Positions 55,022-56,871 of a DNA stretch of 56,871 nt are shown here, in pieces; the stretch's first letter is position 1, and the number at the start of each line of letters is the position of its first letter. The DNA comes from Candidatus Flavonifractor merdavium (GTDB lineage: Bacteria > Bacillota > Clostridia > Oscillospirales > Oscillospiraceae): assembly GCA_019119335.1 (NCBI GenBank), contig DWXF01000007.1, forward strand, positions 1 to 56,871, given 5' to 3'. Made by a program: the position numbers and the translations under genes. A model generated the notes under the pieces. The model did no database searches. It was given only the letters and a program-made list of their open reading frames with translations, and was not told where the DNA came from.

Positions 55022-55270
55022 ATGGTTTTTGATCTGAAACTTCAATCTATTTCCGAGCTGGCCGATCTTCAGCAGCTTGCTGCTCATGCGGATAAGCCCG
55101 TATATATTGCCAATGAGGACGACCGGATCCGGGTGGACGCCCGCTCCTTCCTGGGGCTGTTCGCGCTGGACTACTCCAGGCCGCTGAAGGTGATCACCGA
55201 TTCCCTCTACGTGGTGCGGATGCTGGAGATCCGGCAGCGGGCCCTGGAGGAGTCCATGGCCCGGGCCTGA
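55022..55270 (+). CDS. degenerate HPr-like protein without His15
   Basis: The 82-residue protein matches HPr in the segment around the regulatory Ser46: RVDARSFLGLFALDYSRPLK fits the usual V-N-A-K-S-I-x-G-x-x-x-L pattern. The GLHARPA segment holding the phospho-acceptor His15 is missing; the corresponding N-terminal part reads differently (LADLQQLAAHADKPV). It thus cannot act as a normal PTS phosphocarrier but could be a Ser-phosphorylated or unphosphorylated regulator. AAGGAGG lies 8 bases before the ATG. It is transcribed alone. Confidence 0.75.
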   Translation: MVFDLKLQSISELADLQQLAAHADKPVYIANEDDRIRVDARSFLGLFALDYSRPLKVITDSLYVVRMLEIRQRALEESMARA

Positions 55271-55280
55271 ACATGAAAAA

Positions 55281-55318
55281 GCCGCCCCCGGCGCATATGC
55301 GTCGGGGGCGGCGCTTTG
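55281..55318. terminator. bidirectional terminator
   Basis: A nearly continuous GC-rich palindrome (outer 10 bp GCCGCCCCCG with its complement, inner GCGCAT/ATGCGT) lies between the converging HPr-like and pyridoxamine kinase genes. CTTTG follows on the plus strand and TTTTTC on the minus strand. Confidence 0.75.
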
Positions 55319-55319
55319 T

Positions 55320-56165
55320 TCACTGCTCCATCAGCGCGCCCAGCAGAGGCTCAAACTGAACTCCCTCCAGAATGGGCGTACCCTGAGCCAGCGTATGGGC
55401 CACGCAGCGCTGGACGAAGTCCGCGCCCCGCTGTGCCGCCTGCTCCAGACCTTCGCCCCGCAGCAGAGCGCCCAGCACCACGCTGGCAAACAGGTCGCCA
55501 GTGCCGGGGAACTGGGTCGGCTCCTGCCGGGCCATGGCAAAACCGGTCCGGCCGGTGCGGCGGTCAAAAAAGCCGGCGCCGATCTCCCCGGCGCTCAGGC
55601 TTACGCCTGTCAGTATCACAGAGCGTTTTCCCGCCAGGCTCAGACGCTCCAGCCAGCGGCGGAGCCCCGCCTCGTCTCCGGGTACTGCCTGATAGCGCTC
55701 TTCCAGCAGAAGGGCCGCTTCGGTCAGGTTGGGCGTGATCACATCGGCCTGCGCTGCCAACTGCCCCATCCGGCGGCACATATCCGGCGTATAGGTACGA
55801 TAGGGACGGCCATGGTCCCCCATCACCGGGTCCACCAGCACCAGGGTATTTCCGCCCCGAAACTGGCGGTAAAAATCCTCGATCAGCGCGATCTGCCCCT
55901 CGCTCCCTACAAAGCCGCTGTATACCGCATCAAACGCCACTCCCAGCTCCGCCCAATGGCTGGCCGTTCCCGCCATCTGGCCCGTCATGTCCAGAAAGGT
56001 CGCCTTATCGCTGGCAGGAAATGCGGTGTGGGCGGACAGGTAGGCGGTGGGCAGAGGGCAGCACTGGCTGCCCATGGCGGCCAGCACCGGCAGCACCACC
56101 GTCATCGAACAGCGTCCGAAGCCTGAAATATCCTGAATCGCCGCGACTCTCGGCGCACGCGCCAT
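55320..56165 (-). CDS. pdxY: pyridoxamine/pyridoxal kinase
   Basis: The 281-residue protein is a ribokinase-fold vitamin kinase. It starts with VAAIQDISGFGRCSMTVVLP, has VLVDPVMGDHGRPY with the Mg-binding Asp, VITPNLTEAALLL, and the catalytic PGTGDLFASV near residue 225. It phosphorylates pyridoxal or pyridoxamine to the B6 cofactor, used for example by the cysteine desulfurase. The PdxY/PdxK/ThiD-like subtype is not certain. It is transcribed alone, on the minus strand. Confidence 0.9.
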   Translation of the reverse strand: MARAPRVAAIQDISGFGRCSMTVVLPVLAAMGSQCCPLPTAYLSAHTAFPASDKATFLDMTGQMAGTASHWAELGVAFDAVYSGFVGSEGQIALIEDFYRQFRGGNTLVLVDPVMGDHGRPYRTYTPDMCRRMGQLAAQADVITPNLTEAALLLEERYQAVPGDEAGLRRWLERLSLAGKRSVILTGVSLSAGEIGAGFFDRRTGRTGFAMARQEPTQFPGTGDLFASVVLGALLRGEGLEQAAQRGADFVQRCVAHTLAQGTPILEGVQFEPLLGALMEQ

Positions 56166-56226
56166 ATCGCTCCCTCCTTCTTACGTCAACAGGTTTTATT
56201 ATACCTGCATCGCCCCGGAAGTGCAA

Positions 56227-56255
56227 TTGACTTTTTTCCTCTCTGATGTTAAACT
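56227..56255 (+). promoter_or_regulatory. probable promoter of the tRNA-Leu region
   Basis: TTGACT (56227-56232) and TAAACT (56250-56255) stand 17 bases apart. No protein gene follows; the first downstream element is the tRNA-Leu-like fragment about 98 bases on. A 6-bp hairpin (ACAGCT/AGCTGT near 56264-56279) lies between. Confidence 0.55.
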
Positions 56256-56353
56256 GAATCGGACAGCTGCGGAGCTGTAAGGAAAGCGAGCTCTTTCAAG
56301 AGAAAACCGGTTCCTTCTCTCCTCCATTAGTTGTCTCTTCAACAATGAAATAT

Positions 56354-56392
56354 GCGCCTGTGATGGAATTGGTAGACATGCGAGATTTAGGT
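56354..56392 (+). tRNA. tRNA-Leu-like 5' half (fragment)
   Basis: These 39 bases align without gap to the first 39 bases of the intact tRNA-Leu at 56527, 31 of 39 identical. They include the D-arm core GGAATTGG and the whole anticodon loop TTTAGGT (anticodon TAG). After that the match ends abruptly: the 3' anticodon strand (TCTCG expected) reads GGCGT. No variable arm, T-arm or CAGGCGC acceptor strand was found before the next tRNA. It is a different isoacceptor from the intact gene (acceptor GCGCCTG against GCGGGTA), so not a simple recent copy. It is best read as a broken tRNA gene. Confidence 0.6.
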
Positions 56393-56526
56393 GGCGTCAC
56401 CACAGTGAAGGATTTTTCGTCAATCAGGTAAAGGCAGGACTGACCTGTTTTTATAGACGCGGGTCAAGTGTAACGCTCCGCCTCGGGTATCCCATCGCCG
56501 AGTAAAAATAGAGGGAAACTGAATAT

Positions 56527-56611
56527 GCGGGTATGACGGAATTGGCAGACGTGCAGGATTTAGGTTCCTGTGCCGAAAGGCGTGTGGGTTCGACCCCCAC
56601 TACCCGTACCA
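56527..56611 (+). tRNA. tRNA-Leu (anticodon UAG)
   Basis: The 85-base gene folds as a class II tRNA. The acceptor GCGGGTA pairs with TACCCGT. The anticodon stem CAGGA/TCCTG encloses loop TTTAGGT with anticodon TAG at 56561-56563. A long variable arm (TGCCGAAAGGC) is typical of Leu, and the T-arm GTGGGTTCGACCCCCAC is intact. CCA is encoded at 56609-56611. It reads CUA and probably other CUN codons. Confidence 0.96.
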
Positions 56612-56616
56612 ACTAA

Positions 56617-56669
56617 GGTTGCTGAAAAAGATGCAACCCCTGAAACCCTTGCTGCGGCAAGGGTTTCAG
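56617..56669 (+). terminator. two hairpins after tRNA-Leu
   Basis: GGTTGC pairs with GCAACC (56617-56638), and a perfect 13-bp stem (56640-56652 with 56657-56669, loop TGCG) follows. The second is followed by CCGTTTC, a weak U-tract. They probably end or process the tRNA transcript. Confidence 0.5.
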
Positions 56670-56770
56670 CCGTTTCAGAGGGCAAAATCGAGCACCAGCC
56701 GAGATGGAGATGCAAAAGGCCATTTTTGTGATGTGGTGTGATTCGAACCTCTGAGCAAACAGAAAACAGC

Positions 56771-56828
56771 GAGAGAAGCCCCCGCTGGTAGTTCAAATCG
56801 AACTGCCAGCGGGGGCTTCTCTCTTTTT
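56771..56828 (+). terminator. very long terminator hairpin
   Basis: A 24-bp stem with one G-T pair and a 5-base loop (arms 56771-56794 and 56800-56823) is followed by five T. No recognised gene precedes it after the tRNA. The stretch 56670-56770 holds no gene I can support, so the transcript it ends is unknown. Confidence 0.8.
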
Positions 56829-56871
56829 ATTACGCAGCTGTTTCAGTTGGTGGTATTGCTTGCTTTGTCCC

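Noticed and set aside
56354..56526. A group I intron splitting tRNA-Leu, or a tmRNA
   Set aside because: There is too little space for a group I intron core and no 3' exon follows; no tmRNA tag or ends are visible.

Overview
The window looks like the chromosome of a GC-rich (about 60-65%), strictly anaerobic monoderm Clostridium-class bacterium, most like the gut Oscillospiraceae (Flavonifractor / Pseudoflavonifractor / Lawsonibacter type). The reasons are: a type IV pilus locus without the outer-membrane genes pilP and pilQ; the hrcA-grpE-dnaK-dnaJ operon behind a perfect CIRCE operator; an FprA flavodiiron-rubredoxin protein; a DUF134 plus NifX-like pair; and strong AAGGAGG-type ribosome sites. 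The genus is inference.

Layout. (1) 1-143: C-terminal end of an EAL (c-di-GMP phosphodiesterase) gene. (2) 225-16102: a type IV pilus operon with many ATGA start/stop overlaps: a giant 2177-residue prepilin carrying GLUG repeats, three minor prepilins, pilB (with a c-di-GMP-binding MshEN N-terminus), pilT, pilC, major pilin pilA, pilD, pilM, pilN, pilO and a small Cys-rich ORF. Strong, partly mutually exclusive hairpins separate pilA from pilD. (3) 16227-21343: signalling genes: a membrane GGDEF protein, a small Cys-rich protein, two GHKL histidine kinases without a neighbouring regulator, and a bacteriohemerythrin-CheX fusion. (4) 21398-26129, minus strand: DUF1266 protein, J-domain membrane protein, HscC-type Hsp70, the same trio found in the E. 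coli ybeR-hscC region. (5) 26387-37777, plus strand, divergent from (4): MoxR-type AAA ATPase, DUF5682, VWA, double-SWIM protein, a small protein and two tandem DUF4132 proteins. This corresponds to the E. coli yehI/L/M/P/Q set. The two cassettes share a 257-bp divergent promoter region and form the best candidate here for an undescribed conflict or stress system.

(6) 37900-40309: an EFR1-type flavodoxin-ferredoxin, then an ECF sigma factor and a DUF4179 anti-sigma-like protein, each interrupted by a single-base indel in a homopolymer. (7) 40374-43552, minus: rpiB, a PHP-type phosphatase, and a protein O-mannosyltransferase-like membrane protein with a discoidin-like insert. (8) 43617-48367, minus: the CIRCE-controlled heat-shock operon. 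(9) 48573-56165: GNAT acetyltransferase, MATE transporter, cysteine desulfurase, FprA-rubredoxin, long HPF, NifX-like protein, DUF134 regulator, a degenerate HPr-like protein and a pyridoxamine kinase. (10) 56227-56871: a promoter, a tRNA-Leu 5' half that stops at the anticodon loop, an intact tRNA-Leu(UAG), and strong hairpins including a terminator.

How the parts fit. c-di-GMP signalling surrounds the pilus genes on both sides (EAL end, GGDEF gene, MshEN domain on PilB), so pilus assembly is probably set by c-di-GMP. Two Hsp70/J-protein pairs lie within about 25 kb: housekeeping DnaK/DnaJ under HrcA and an HscC-type pair tied to the MoxR-VWA-DUF4132 cassette. No IS element, prophage gene or CRISPR array was seen.
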